Position numbers and translations under genes: made by a program. DNA of 64,000 nt from Syncephalis plumigaleata (Eukaryota > Zoopagomycota > Zoopagomycetes > Zoopagales > Piptocephalidaceae): contig JAIXMF010000010.1 of assembly GCA_025201365.1 (NCBI GenBank), forward strand, positions 620,001 through 684,000, written 5' to 3'. Of this stretch, positions 49,201 to 61,199 are shown one piece after another. The notes below the pieces were generated by a model. It did no database searches and was not told the DNA's origin. It was given only the letters and a program-made list of their open reading frames with translations. Every line of letters begins with the position of its first letter. Within the stretch, counting starts at the first letter, position 1.

Positions 49201-51825
49201 TCTCTACGCATTCGTTCCTTGTAGGAAAGTGTAATACGATGCTCTTTAATAGACATAGCAATTATTAATAATTAATATGTTATGTAAAAGAAACTCTATA
49301 CAATCAATGACACGCTTACCATCGAGTGCTTTCCGTATTCGCGGTAGATCTATGGGTGGCAAATGTATGACGGCCTCCCATTGGGCTAGCTTGCCATTAA
49401 AGTCGAATTCCACGCAATTTGGATAGAAATCGATAATAGGCGAGTCAGGATCACGCATTAAAAACTAGGCAACAGCATATTGTTATTACTTCTTTATTGC
49501 TATATAGTATACACTATTATGTCTACTTACTTGGTATGGATAAGGAACGACACGGTAACTGAATGATGGTAGGGTAAGCATGGCAAACTCGTAAACATCC
49601 AGTGGTGCACCCAGCTCAAATTCAAACGATAGCTTATCCAAATTGACTAGATCAATAATACGCGGTGCATATCTATACTTGTAGTACCACTCCCATGATG
49701 GCACACTATGATAATAGTACGACATGCACCATTGCAAACCTTTGGCATATTCGCTAACTACATCTCGTAATTGTTTCTTATCTCGATAGTCTACATTTAA
49801 TTTCTACATCATTACACGACATACACATAACATTAATGAGCGTAATAAGCAATATACACGACTTACTTTGTAATAAAATACTTGCAATGATTGTAGCCAT
49901 TTAGCTCGAATTTTACCCGTCACCTCATCTTCCCAATGTTCTTGATGTCCACACGGTTCACAGTATTCGAACAAGTACTTGATCACTTCCTCTAGATCAT
50001 CCTCGGACAATGCATTGCTGCTACTGCTGTTTTGTTTGGCCAATTCCACCGTATACAGTTGATTGGAATGATTGTTCTTTGATGGCGGCAGTGATACTGT
50101 CTCGTAGACTAGTGACAATCGCTGACATGCCTTGTCTAATAGTGTCCATAATGGATCGTCGGGTACAGGTGGCATCATAACTGATAATACGCGTTCCTCA
50201 GATGATTGCATAAATGCACGAATACTCATAACGAGTCCAGCATCACATAGACCGGTATGTGTCTGGTTAACACTAGCTAAAGCATCATCCACTAGCATAA
50301 ATGTATCGAATTGATGGAATTGTCGTAGTAATGTTTCCAATCGACCAAAGTGTATCTTGCCATGATCATTGATATAGCCACCGAGTGTAGGTAGCGTGTT
50401 ACGATATATTTCCAATAGTTTATCCAATGCATCTTCGTGGATATGCAGTTCCGGCAAATGCGGTACATAGTCACTACCCATTAACATGGCCAATAGAATG
50501 TAGTCATCGATGATTCTCTCGATATCAAATCGTGTGCCCATTGCTGTTTGCACTGCTTGAAATTCCAATTGAATATATTCACGTAGCAAACATAGATGCC
50601 ACAAATGAAATTTGTGTGTCTCTACCGTCCTATAAACATGATTAATAGGATTTAATGGAGAGAATTCACTATTAGTCAATCGACTTACTTTCGTTCACCA
50701 GGATGTATACCATGCCTTATCACTTCTCTAATGATGGTCACATTAGGTGTATGTAGTGTAAGTGCTAGTAGCAATGGATCTGGATCACGACTATAGATAC
50801 AATGGCGTGTATCATACGAATACTCATTGCTGGCGTATTTACGTCGTATATCCTCCATAATCTTTTGTTCTCCTTCACCGGGAATCTAGTCATCATTAAT
50901 AGTGCAATTATACCGAGGTAGCTATGAGTGACTTACATCATGTGCGGAAAGAACGACATTTACTGCTCGCCATTTAGCATCCTCGGCAACTTTACAGGTT
51001 AGAAAGTAGCGTATCCAATCACTAAGTCGATCCATGAATCCAGATCCTAATCTCATCCGTTATTACAATGATCTCTATGTGTTCTACAATTACTGCTAGA
51101 GTGTACTTGCCTGGCATGAGTGCATTGTTATCTCCTACATTATCGAAACACACGTTCTGTCCATGATCTCTTGCGCGATTTGCCAGATCCATTTGTACCT
51201 TTGAATACATATAAGCCTTACTACGTATACGATTGACTTTAGCCATAGGTGGTACACCTAAGATGACGTGTCAGTTCTATTGAAATAACTAGTAGGCAAG
51301 CAAATAAGCAAGCAATTACGTACCATCAATTGATATGTAGCAGAATTGACGTGGCTGCACCCGTTGAAATAGATGATCAATATAACGACAAATATCGACG
51401 AATATCTCATTTTCATCAATGGCCGGTCCAATATCACCATCTATGGGATAACCGCAGAAACGGATAATGCCATGCAAGTCGATATAGAACGTATCTAGGA
51501 ATACGTATACACATACGTATACACATATATATATGATAAATAAATAGATAGATTTACACGCTGTTTATAAGAGTATATAGACTAATTACCAAATACTGGC
51601 AAAGGTATAGGACCATATTTATCTTCTAGTGACTGAAAGCAAAGCGGATATCGGTTCCTATATCCATGTAGTAATAGAAGTAGTAGAAGCAGTAGTAGTA
51701 GTAGTAGTAAATGAAGTTAGTTAATGCCGTCTTTTATTTTCTTCTTATATATATATGTCAACATTGCTGGAATAGCTAACCCTTGTTTCGTACCATAACC
51801 AACGAAAGAATTTCGGTTTCCCCAT
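46293..51825 (-). CDS. XRN1: 5'-3' exoribonuclease XRN1
   Basis: Main cytoplasmic mRNA decay exonuclease. About fifteen exons. Exon 1 starts at 51825, 'MGKPKFFRWLW', joining 'RYPLCFQSLEDKYG'. Catalytic N-domain: 'FYIDLHGIIRFC', 'FVDICRYIDHLFQRVQPRQF', 'HDIPGEGEQKIMEDIRRKYA', 'HCIYSRDPDPLLLALTLHTP', and 'LLAMLMGSDYVPHLPELHI'. Middle domains follow, then an SH3-like segment 'GTVVGYSNTFLDILLDHPYV' with 'CGKDLNERCSPHRAIRLPKY', typical of XRN1 rather than nuclear Rat1. The C-terminus is Ser/Lys/Asn-rich and ends 'TSASVNRK'. The motif usually read as 'YGLDADLIML' is 'YSRDPDPLLL' here, a divergence in a metal-binding region. No frame breaks found in the parts I checked. Confidence 0.93.
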
Positions 51826-52141
51826 GACGAGATGGTTAAGAAGTGAATAAGCGATTGAGTATTAACAAAAAGAAATGTCCACCTGACGAACAAGGTCGAT
51901 AGCAAATTATTGCGTATATTTTAAATAGAGATCAACTCTACTCAATTTCATTTCATTCTCACTCAATTCACCATTAGCAAAGGATATGCACCATGTGCAT
52001 AGACCATTGACATATGATAGATAACTACAGATAGCATAGTATATTTATAGCTACTAACTAGTACATGTATATCATATATATATTGCAAGTAATCACTATT
52101 TGACTTATAGATATTCATACTATCCATCTATTATTAAACTA
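51826..52141. other. Upstream region of XRN1
   Basis: AT-rich, no gene. It ends at the TA dinucleotide that flanks the transposon insertion. Confidence 0.4.
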
Positions 52142-52686
52142 CAGTGTTTTTCCATCCAATTTGCGCATTTATCCTTTAACTTTTGCAGTTTATTAATAAA
52201 TAGATTAACACAATAGTTAACACTATTATCACCATAGAAATGTCACTTGACACAGCATGATAATAATAATAACAATTCAGTATTTGGTAATGGATCCTTT
52301 ATTGATAGCGATAACTATCATCATCAATTCTATAAGGTAGATGATACAAGTGTACTAGTATAGTTGGATATTGCCATGTCATGTACTTACAAGTAGCTAT
52401 TGATTATCGTTTATGGAATCGGGATATGGCTGCATGTCTGAACTTCATTCAGATTATTCGCAGTCATCGTAAGGACAAGGGTATTCCAACACAATTCCAA
52501 CGAGGTGCCGTTCCTTCTAAGCGTTCAAAGAGAGGAGGACAAGGACAACGGGGGTCCAAACAACGAAAATCAAATTAACCGGGATAGTTATAGCTATCTT
52601 TCACGAAAATACGTAAGTGTTATTATAACTATTATTTGTTCGTAAAGACAAAAGGCTAACTGCGCAAATTGGATGGAAAAAGTCTG
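52142..52686 (+). mobile_element. 545-base element with terminal inverted repeats carrying a Fanzor-like C-terminus (copy B)
   Basis: The two ends are inverted repeats of 26 bases, 52142-52167 and 52661-52686, matching at 24 positions, with a perfect 21-base core. They start CAGTG and CAGAC, and each is flanked by TA, the target duplication of Tc1/mariner-type elements. Inside, the frame 52381-52578 encodes 'YRLWNRDMAACLNFIQIIRS' and a basic tail 'RSKRGGQGQRGSKQRKSN'. Only the very end of the nuclease is present, so the element cannot be autonomous. About 80 bases between the stop and the right repeat are conserved with copy A at 44.3 kb. Fanzor genes riding in DNA transposons are known, and this looks like an internally deleted derivative. 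Confidence 0.7.
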
Positions 52687-54050
52687 TAAATGAGCTAGAG
52701 TCACAGATTTATACTCCGGCTCTACTTTATTACTCCTATGGCAACATCTGTTCATATTACTATTGTAAATCCATCTATTCAATATTGCCAGATATCTTTT
52801 TACATTTTAGTTCTAAATAGTAATGACATTGTCTTAATATAGTTATTCATATTGAGTCAATGAATAGTAACACGTTCTATTCGGTTCAATAGCAGTATGC
52901 CATATGATAGATCCAATAATAATGATTATTATGATGCTTATGATGATGCTTAATCTGATACTCATTACTAATTCTATACATTAAAGTTGACTATTCTACA
53001 TGTGTTACTAGAAGTGAGTGTATAGTGTAGATGCACAATGTGAGCATGTGTATCTATAGCGTGAGGATGAGCGCGTGTTTGTAAGAATGAGAGAGCAAGA
53101 GAGAGAGTGTGTGTGTGTAAGTGTGTGTGTATATGTGTATAGACTGCCTTGTAACAATTGCCCAACTTGGTTGTAATCTTTCCTGTTTGGCATATATTCG
53201 GAGCATAAGCGTGAGTGCTTTGAGGCCATTGTTACCACCACTATCACTTGCTATTATTACTCTACTACTACTAGCACTAGCACTCCTACTACTACTACTA
53301 AGCACTTCTCTCATCAACAACGACAACTACATCTCACGCATCTTATCACCACCACCACTACCACCACCGTCATTCACCTCTTGTTCACTTCCCTCTAACT
53401 AGCCAACTAAGCTATAGTTATTATCCAGTTCATCCTGATTATAGTGTAGCGTTGTGCTGGTCATTTTATACTTTATTGTTGCCTTTGTATGCATTTGTAC
53501 GGTTTACCTTCTCATAGCCACTGAATATTGTTGCAACTTGATTATTTCATCGTTGTTTATTCGTTTTACTCTACTCTCTCTACTCTCTCTACTCTCTACT
53601 CTTTACTCTTTACTCTTTACTTGGGATTGACGTAGCGTATCAAGTATTTCTTTTGTAGTTACATCTCTCCTTATATCTATCTGGTTCAAGTTCTAATTTA
53701 ACATCATTTGGTATGTATTGGCCCGTGTACATGTTACGATGACGTGTTGCTAATAATAATTGGTCTTTTTATATGAAGAATTGGATCACGTATATTAGGT
53801 GTGGGCGTACCACTAGCCCATTTACTAGCTCAATGCAAAGGTAAATAGTCTATACTATAGCTAGTTATATGTAGATTGTTAATGGCTTTATTCGATATAA
53901 TGGATTATATCATGCATTTGATATGTGGTCTATACATGCATCTAATTGAATGCAATATGCTGATATGATGATTCATTCTAGACGTTCTTTTTAATTAATT
54001 TCGTGCTAGCAAGTATACGATATAGTCGTCGATTATCATTACTGCTACTG

Positions 54051-54081
<31 letters not shown>

Positions 54082-54186
54082 CATCTTCATCATCACCATT
54101 ATCACTCTTATTGTTGTCTGTACGTTTACCGAATATACAGCTTTAGTTACTTGCTCGTATTGATTAAGAAAAGGTTACCCTAGTAT
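52687..54186. other. Long leader region of the adenylate cyclase gene
   Basis: About 1.5 kb with no supported gene. It includes GTGTGT repeats (53107-53140), CTACTACTA triplets (53260-53300 and 54045-54082), and a TCTACTCTC tandem repeat (53568-53625). Possible leader introns are suggested by GTATGT near 53711 and GTAAAT near 53840. Open frames here are low-complexity. Confidence 0.45.
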
Positions 54187-57100
54187 ATGTCCTCCATGGT
54201 AAGTGATATGATATTCTATACTATAGTATTGTATAGCATGTCATTATTAATCATTGTATATGCCATTCTATTCTATTCCTTGTTTATATGCAGGATATAT
54301 TCGATCTAGTCGAGTCATTGGCGTCGAAAAATCGCCTAGGTGGACTACCGCCCAATCATCCCAATCATCCTAGTAGACGACACTCGCCGCAAGTGCTTAA
54401 TCCTGACTATGAAGATGGATCTAGTTTTGGAACACCATTTCTGTATCGACGTGACAACTCGTATAGCAGTAGCACGAATGGTGGTACATCAAGTGGTATG
54501 AGCAATCCTGTTCCCTCCGTGAACGTCGATCTTTACGGCGACAACGGTTCCAATAATAATGGTAGCTCGGCTAATCATCGACGAACCTATCGCGAGGGGA
54601 ATAACACGTTCTTTAATCAGTTTCGCAGTTCACCGGGCAACTCGCGTAATCCGTCACCAGAGCGTGTACCCGGAGAAAATGGTGGGCATACGGCTCCTCA
54701 TCTTGCACCGGTGATCCGATCACGCAAGCGGTCTGAGCCTACTCTACCGCAACCGATAGTAGGTCGTGCGCGTTCGGGATCGCAGTGCAGTGAGATGATG
54801 CAACTACCAAATGAAGTCGGAGGTAATATTAACCATAGTCATCGATCTGCGCGTTTATCAGGGTATGATGCCTCGGGATACGGCGCCAATTCCGTCTATC
54901 AGCATGGCAACTCTCATCGAAGAACCTCCTCTCAGTCCAATGTGGCGGATCTAGGTGCGCCGCAATCAAATCCAATTCCTATCGTGTCGAAACCACAGGA
55001 GAAGGATAGGAAAGCGTCCAAGACGCAGGGTATATTCCGATTGGCTCGTCGACGACCAAAGGACGCTGAAGGTAAGTGTGACAATGTCTCTTCAATGATG
55101 ATGATGATGATCTTGAAGTAGTTCACTAATTGACATGATATAGCTTCTACTTCAGCAGAGACAAACAACAACAACAACAGTAATAATAATCGTCGATGGG
55201 GTCATGAAGTAAGATTGGATACAGATGCCATTTATAGCACGTACGAGGAGAACTCGCCACCCTCACGGAATAATCGATTGGCTGTTCGTGATATGCATCC
55301 TACAAAGACAGCCTTACGAAAGCGAGGAAGTATGATTCAGGTAAGTTGTTACATGTCATTAATTAGTTAACAAGATAATATAACATAATATTCGACTAGG
55401 TTGATCCAATGGGTGTTGCTATTAATGGTAAGCAGTTAGCAATGCAAATCTTTGATTAACAAGTTAACAACAACAATATTAATAATAGCGGGAAATATGC
55501 CAGCCATGGGAATTGAAGTGTTGCAAGATATGCCACCTGTAAGAAAGTCATCTATCGCTCATACGGAGGCGATGACACGGGCACCATCTGCTTATCATCA
55601 TGAACCGACTGATCCCAATCCATACTCGGGTAAACCGCAAGAGAAGCAGGTTAGTTATAGTGAATACATGAATGACACCATTGATTCATTCTATTGATTC
55701 ATTCTATTGATATATATCATTGACATTATACTAATGATCGTTTATTTTCTCCTTTTCTTCCTCCTTCTTCTCGTTGTTGTTGTTGACGAATATCGATGAT
55801 GATGATGCAGTATTGTATTCGAGTATTTCGATTGGATGGCACCTTTGCTACGGTGACATGTGGTCTGGGCACTACCACCGCTGAACTATGTCAAATTGTA
55901 GCGCGTAAGTTCTTCTTAACCGATACGTCACGCTATGTCATGGTGCTACGACGTCATAATCTTGATCGAGTATTGGGTGCACACGAACATCCGGCATTCT
56001 TACAAAAGCGCTGGCTTGAACAAGCTGGCTACACGGAAGCGGACAATCTATCAGATCATGGTCGTGAAGATAATAGCTACCTATTCCAGTTCATGTTTGC
56101 CGAACCACCATCACATATTGGATTGCCTGTGCCAAAGGTAAGCTATATATATATTTGATATTCTATATTCTACATTATACTAATGATTATTATTGTTGTT
56201 GTTTGTGTAAAGGATGCGGATATTGATCCTAATGCAGCACGTCATTTCGACTTCCAGGCTCGTAATCTACCCACCATTCCTAAATCATTCTTCCGTTATG
56301 CATGTGGCATCGTCACATTGAATCTCTCTCAGAATCATTCACTAAGTCTACCGATTGAATTCGCTCAACAGTGCGATCAACTACGTGAACTACGCCTGGC
56401 CAATAATGACTACAAGAGTGTGCCTGAAGCGGTTCGTCACTTGGCCACGCTTAGTCATCTTGATTTGTCGTGTAATCGATTAGCGGAACTCGATCACGCG
56501 CAATTAGATCAGGTTCAACCGTTAACTAGTCTCATGCTGCAGAATAATCGACTCACCGAACTACCGCCTAGTTTTGGTCGATTCGTCTCGTTGACCTCGC
56601 TCTACCTGTCGAATAATCGATTCAATCATGTACCACGCGTTATTTGCGAGATTCGTTCCTTGACTGATTTGGATTTGTCATTCAATAAGATATCGACTAT
56701 TCCCGATGAGATTGGACAGTTGACAAAGTTGCAACGTCTATTGTTGGTCAGCAATCGAATTACCGGTACACTGCCAAAGACATTTGATCAACTGATTGAG
56801 CTGCGTGAACTGGATCTACGACAAAATGGTATTCAAGATTTGGGCGTGTTAGCAAGCATGTGCAACTTGAACCTACTCTTCCTTGACTACAATACGGTGT
56901 CCACGCTCACATGCGAATTCCGCTCGCTTCAACGACTCACCCTGCACAAGAACCATTTGACATCGTTTAAACCGTCGGCCGTCCCGACATCGTCGCTTAC
57001 TTCACTGGATTTGTCAAAGAGTAAATTGCCTCAATTACCCGATGCGATGTTTGAACAACTCCCGATGCTGGAACGCCTAGTACTCGATGACAATAAGTTT

Positions 57101-60100
57101 GTCTCGGTGCCAGCGTCAATTTGTTCATTGCGACACTTGACCCTACTCAGTTGTACCAACAATTTGTTGGCATCTCTTCCCGCGGAGATATACCAACTAG
57201 AATACTTGGCCACTCTTAATGTTTATGGTAACAATTTGGAGAAACTGCCACCGGAGATATGGTACTTTCAACGATTGAGCACGTTGAACTGCAGTTCAAA
57301 TCTACTGAAAACATTCCCTGATCCACCGGCACCGGGACAGAAACCACCGCCAACCTTGTCGCACAACATGAACGCCTCGCTATTATCGGTGGGCGGCACG
57401 AGTAATCTTGCCACCGCTCAAACCCTAGTGGCGGGCAATAGTTCCACCACCTCGGTCGCATCATCGCTAAGTAATTCATCATCGATGCCGGTGAGTATGC
57501 GACAATCTTCCGCTTCCGGTTCATCGCTATCTTCATCGCTACGTCATCTACTCCTCGGTGATAACGGCCTCACCGATGATGTATTCTCACCGTTGGCTCA
57601 TTTCACCGAATTACGCACGCTTAATCTTAGTTTCAATGACATCTACGATATTCCATCGGGTGGTCTATACCATCATCCTACACTTGTGCATCTACACCTT
57701 TCCGGTAATCAGATTACAAGTTTACCAGCTGAAGAAATAGGTCGTCTACGTAATCTACGTGAACTGTTCGTTAATGGTAACAAGTTACACGCACTTCCTG
57801 CCGAGCTTGGCAAAATCGTACGACTACAAGTACTTGATGTTGGTAGTAATGTACTCAAATACAACATTAGCAACTGGCCATATGATTGGAACTGGTAAGC
57901 ATATGCGATTATTTATTCATTCGTTCTATGTAAGCATACTTATTCATTGTGTAGGAATTGGAATCTCGAGTTGAAATATTTGAATCTGTCGAATAACAAA
58001 CGACTTGAAATCAAGGTTAACCGACACGATATCGCCATTCGTAATCGTAATCTTGCCGATTTCAGTACATTGCACAATCTTCGTGTTCTCGGTCTAATGG
58101 ATATCACGCTAATGGTGGCGCCACCAGATCAGATGCACGATCGTCGTATCCGTACCTCACCCTCCGAGGTGAACTACATGAGCTACGGTATGGCCGACAC
58201 GCTAGGTCGTTCGGACATGTTATGCGCATGGGATCTAGTGGTACCACGCTTCCGTGGCAACGAGGACGAGTGTCTATTCGCGCTATTCGACGGTCGTATG
58301 GGTAGTAAGTTCAGCGGTGGGCGTGGTTGTCGCATTACCATGCTGTTAAACGAGAAGTTCCCGAAACAATTTGAAATTGAACTACGTAAACTACGCACCG
58401 ATGAAAAGGTGGAGGATGCCATGAAACGCGCCTTCCTTAATGTCAATAAAGATCTAGGTGCGGTGGATGTGGCCGAACCACGTACCGGTGCCGCCGCACT
58501 AGTCATCTACATCTCGGGCACGCAATTGTACTCGGCTAATGTCGGTGACACACTTGCCGTGTTGGCACGTCAACGCTGCGACGCAATACCATTATCGATG
58601 AAGCACACGCCATGGTTACCCGATGAAATTGCTCGTATTCAAGCGGCTGGCGGCTACGTATCGCATCAAGGCTTGGTCAACGACGAATTGGAGGTGTCGA
58701 GATCATTTGGTCATTTCCATTTATCGCCCATTATCAATGCTAATCCACATATTGCCAAGGTGGAACTGTCAGATGATGATGAGTTTGTCATTCTAGCGAG
58801 CAAGAGTTTATGGAATCGAATGTCCTACCAAACGGCAGTGGACGTGGCACGAACTGAAAGCGACGATCTAATGTTGGCCGCGCAGAAATTACGCGATTTC
58901 GCCATCGCCTATGGTGCCGACGAAAGTATCATGGTAATGGTTATTGGCGTGGGTGACCTATTCGACTCGCGTATTCGCAATCGACGTATGGTCAATAGCA
59001 AGCAGAATCAGTATAAGCCGGGTGCACTACACTATGGTCTCGTGGATACTACATCGACAGAGGATATACGTACGGGTGTTAAGAAGAATCGCCGTAAGGA
59101 GAATCTACCAGGTGATTCGGTAAGTAATGCGTGATATATGTATTCATTAACCATTTAGTTAACTGACTCTAAATGACATTATTAGACACTACGTCGACTG
59201 CAACAAGAAGTGGAGGCACCCAAGGGACTAGTATCGCTTGTATTTACGGATATTAAAAACTCCACCTTCTTATGGGAAACCCTACCCAAAGCCATGCAAT
59301 CTGCCATTAAGACACACAATGAAATCATGCGTCGCTACCTGCGTAACATCGGTGGCTACGAGGTGAAAACGGAAGGTGACGCGTTCATGGTATGTTTCCC
59401 GTCTGTCGTGTCCGCCATGCTTTGGTGCTTGACCGTACAATTACAACTACTGCAAGCGGACTGGCCACAAGAGATTCTAGACGCCGAGGATGGCAAGGAA
59501 GTCTACTGGGAGACCGAGGATGGCGAGCGTGAACTCATCTATCGCGGTCTATCCGTACGTATGGGTATTCACTGGGGTTCACCCGTATGCGAGGAGGATC
59601 CCATCACACGTCGTATGGACTATTTCGGTCCTATGGTGAATCGATCGGCACGTATCTCGGGTGTGGCCGACGGTGGACAGATCTGTGTCAGTCAGGATGT
59701 AGTTAACGAGATTATGGCGGTGAACGAGTTGATCGACTCGGAGGAGGTGCTCGACAGTGTACAGAAAGATTTACGTCGTCAAGCATTAGCACTGCGTAAA
59801 CTAGGCTTCCTCTTTATTAATATCGGTGAACGAAAACTTAAAGGATTAGAAGGAGCCGATGTATTATCATTGGTAGGCACACACACACACACACACCTTA
59901 CTAATGAGTAACTGAATTCATTAATACTAATTATATAATGCAATGTATATATATATATAGGTATATCCACAGGCACTAAGACGTCGCTGGGAATTTACCG
60001 AACTAAGTAATAATGTGGCCAAGGTAAGTAGACGCATATTGACATGGATAGAACTAGTAGTTGTAGCAATCGTTGTCTAACAAATAATAATGAATAGGGT

Positions 60101-60676
60101 ATATCATCGTCTAATGAATCATCTGCCGTACAAATACTCGATCCCGATACAGTACGACAATTAGGCTTCTTCTGTCTACGACTGGAGCGTATTACGTCAG
60201 GCACTGTAATATCGCTAAAGAGAAAGTCACGTATTGATTATCTTAATGGTCTATTGACCTTCCATGTTAAAGACAATGCAGAAGATGAAGAACTACTAAG
60301 AATAACCGAGAACTTAATTACACGTATTGAGGTAAGCATACATTGCCTATTACTATTCATACTAATACTAATACTAATGATTATGATATAGAATGCCACA
60401 TCAACGCTTTATCTCAATCGTATAGAAAGCTATGCCGATGTACTAGATGATGTTAGTCAACAAGTAGACAAAGAAACAAGTGCCATTCTCCAATCAATTA
60501 TGGCATTATTAGGTCGTGGTAATCATTTACCTGCGTATAATCAAAAGATATCTGAATGGGATTCAGATGTTGATGAAGATGAAGGCGCAGAAGTAGTAGT
60601 AGTAGAAGGACAAACAAGCATAGAAGATGAACCATCAGCCATTATGGATGCTTACGCAGATATGGAGACTATTTAA
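54187..60676 (+). CDS. CYR1: Adenylate cyclase, fungal Cyr1 type
   Basis: Makes cAMP, usually under Ras and G-alpha control. About eleven exons and some 1,870 residues. The start is a 12-base exon (54187-54198, Met-Ser-Ser-Met) spliced to 54294. Domains in order: a disordered Ser/Asn/Arg region; an RA domain 'YCIRVFRLDGTFATVTCGLG' to about 56135; some fifteen leucine-rich repeats (56260-58010, e.g. 'LTDLDLSFNKISTIPDEIGQ') with a Ser/Pro-rich insert at 57310-57535; a PP2C-like domain ('DECLFALFDGRMGSKFSGG'); the class III catalytic domain 'LVSLVFTDIKNSTFLWETLP' and 'YEVKTEGDAFMVCFPSV', with both metal Asp residues; then a C-terminal helical, acidic tail ending in 'AYADMETI', the region that binds CAP/Srv2 in yeast. 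All parts read without breaks. Confidence 0.95.
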
Positions 60677-60863
60677 AGGATTATTGATCAAGTGTTGTTA
60701 TTTCTTCTTTTGTTATTGTTGTTTCATTTAAAATACACCGCACAACTCGGCTTTATTATTTTGTACGCCTTCTTCATTTCTCTCTCCTCTCTCTCCTATC
60801 TCTCTCTCTATACTACTGCACTCCCAGTTTCGTATTCGTACTTTGTCTCTCATTCACTCACTA

Positions 60864-60906
<43 letters not shown>

Positions 60907-61199
60907 ATTATGGATTTTGCACATTGAACTACAAGAAATAGATAAGATCTTATTAATGGTAAATATACTCATTCCTAGGAGAGTGTTACCATTGATTATA
61001 TTACTACGATTCTATAATCAAGTTGTTCAATCGATATTAATATCTAGATTAGTTGAAAACAAACACTAATTAGTATAGATCCATTCATTCACTATTATTA
61101 TAGTACTCTATTACTTATTCATTGATTCTGATAAATAAACTTTATTTAACATTCTATAGAAAGGTAAACAAACAACCAAGTAAAATAACTAGTTCACTA
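60677..61199. other. Convergent intergenic region with (TATC)n
   Basis: Pyrimidine-rich, with about eleven TATC/ATCT units at 60859-60906. No gene seen. It separates convergent adenylate cyclase and SET genes. Confidence 0.5.

Noticed and set aside
53121-53402. Open frame over GT and CTA repeats upstream of adenylate cyclase
   Set aside because: Low-complexity Leu/Ser translation of microsatellites. It is better explained as leader sequence.
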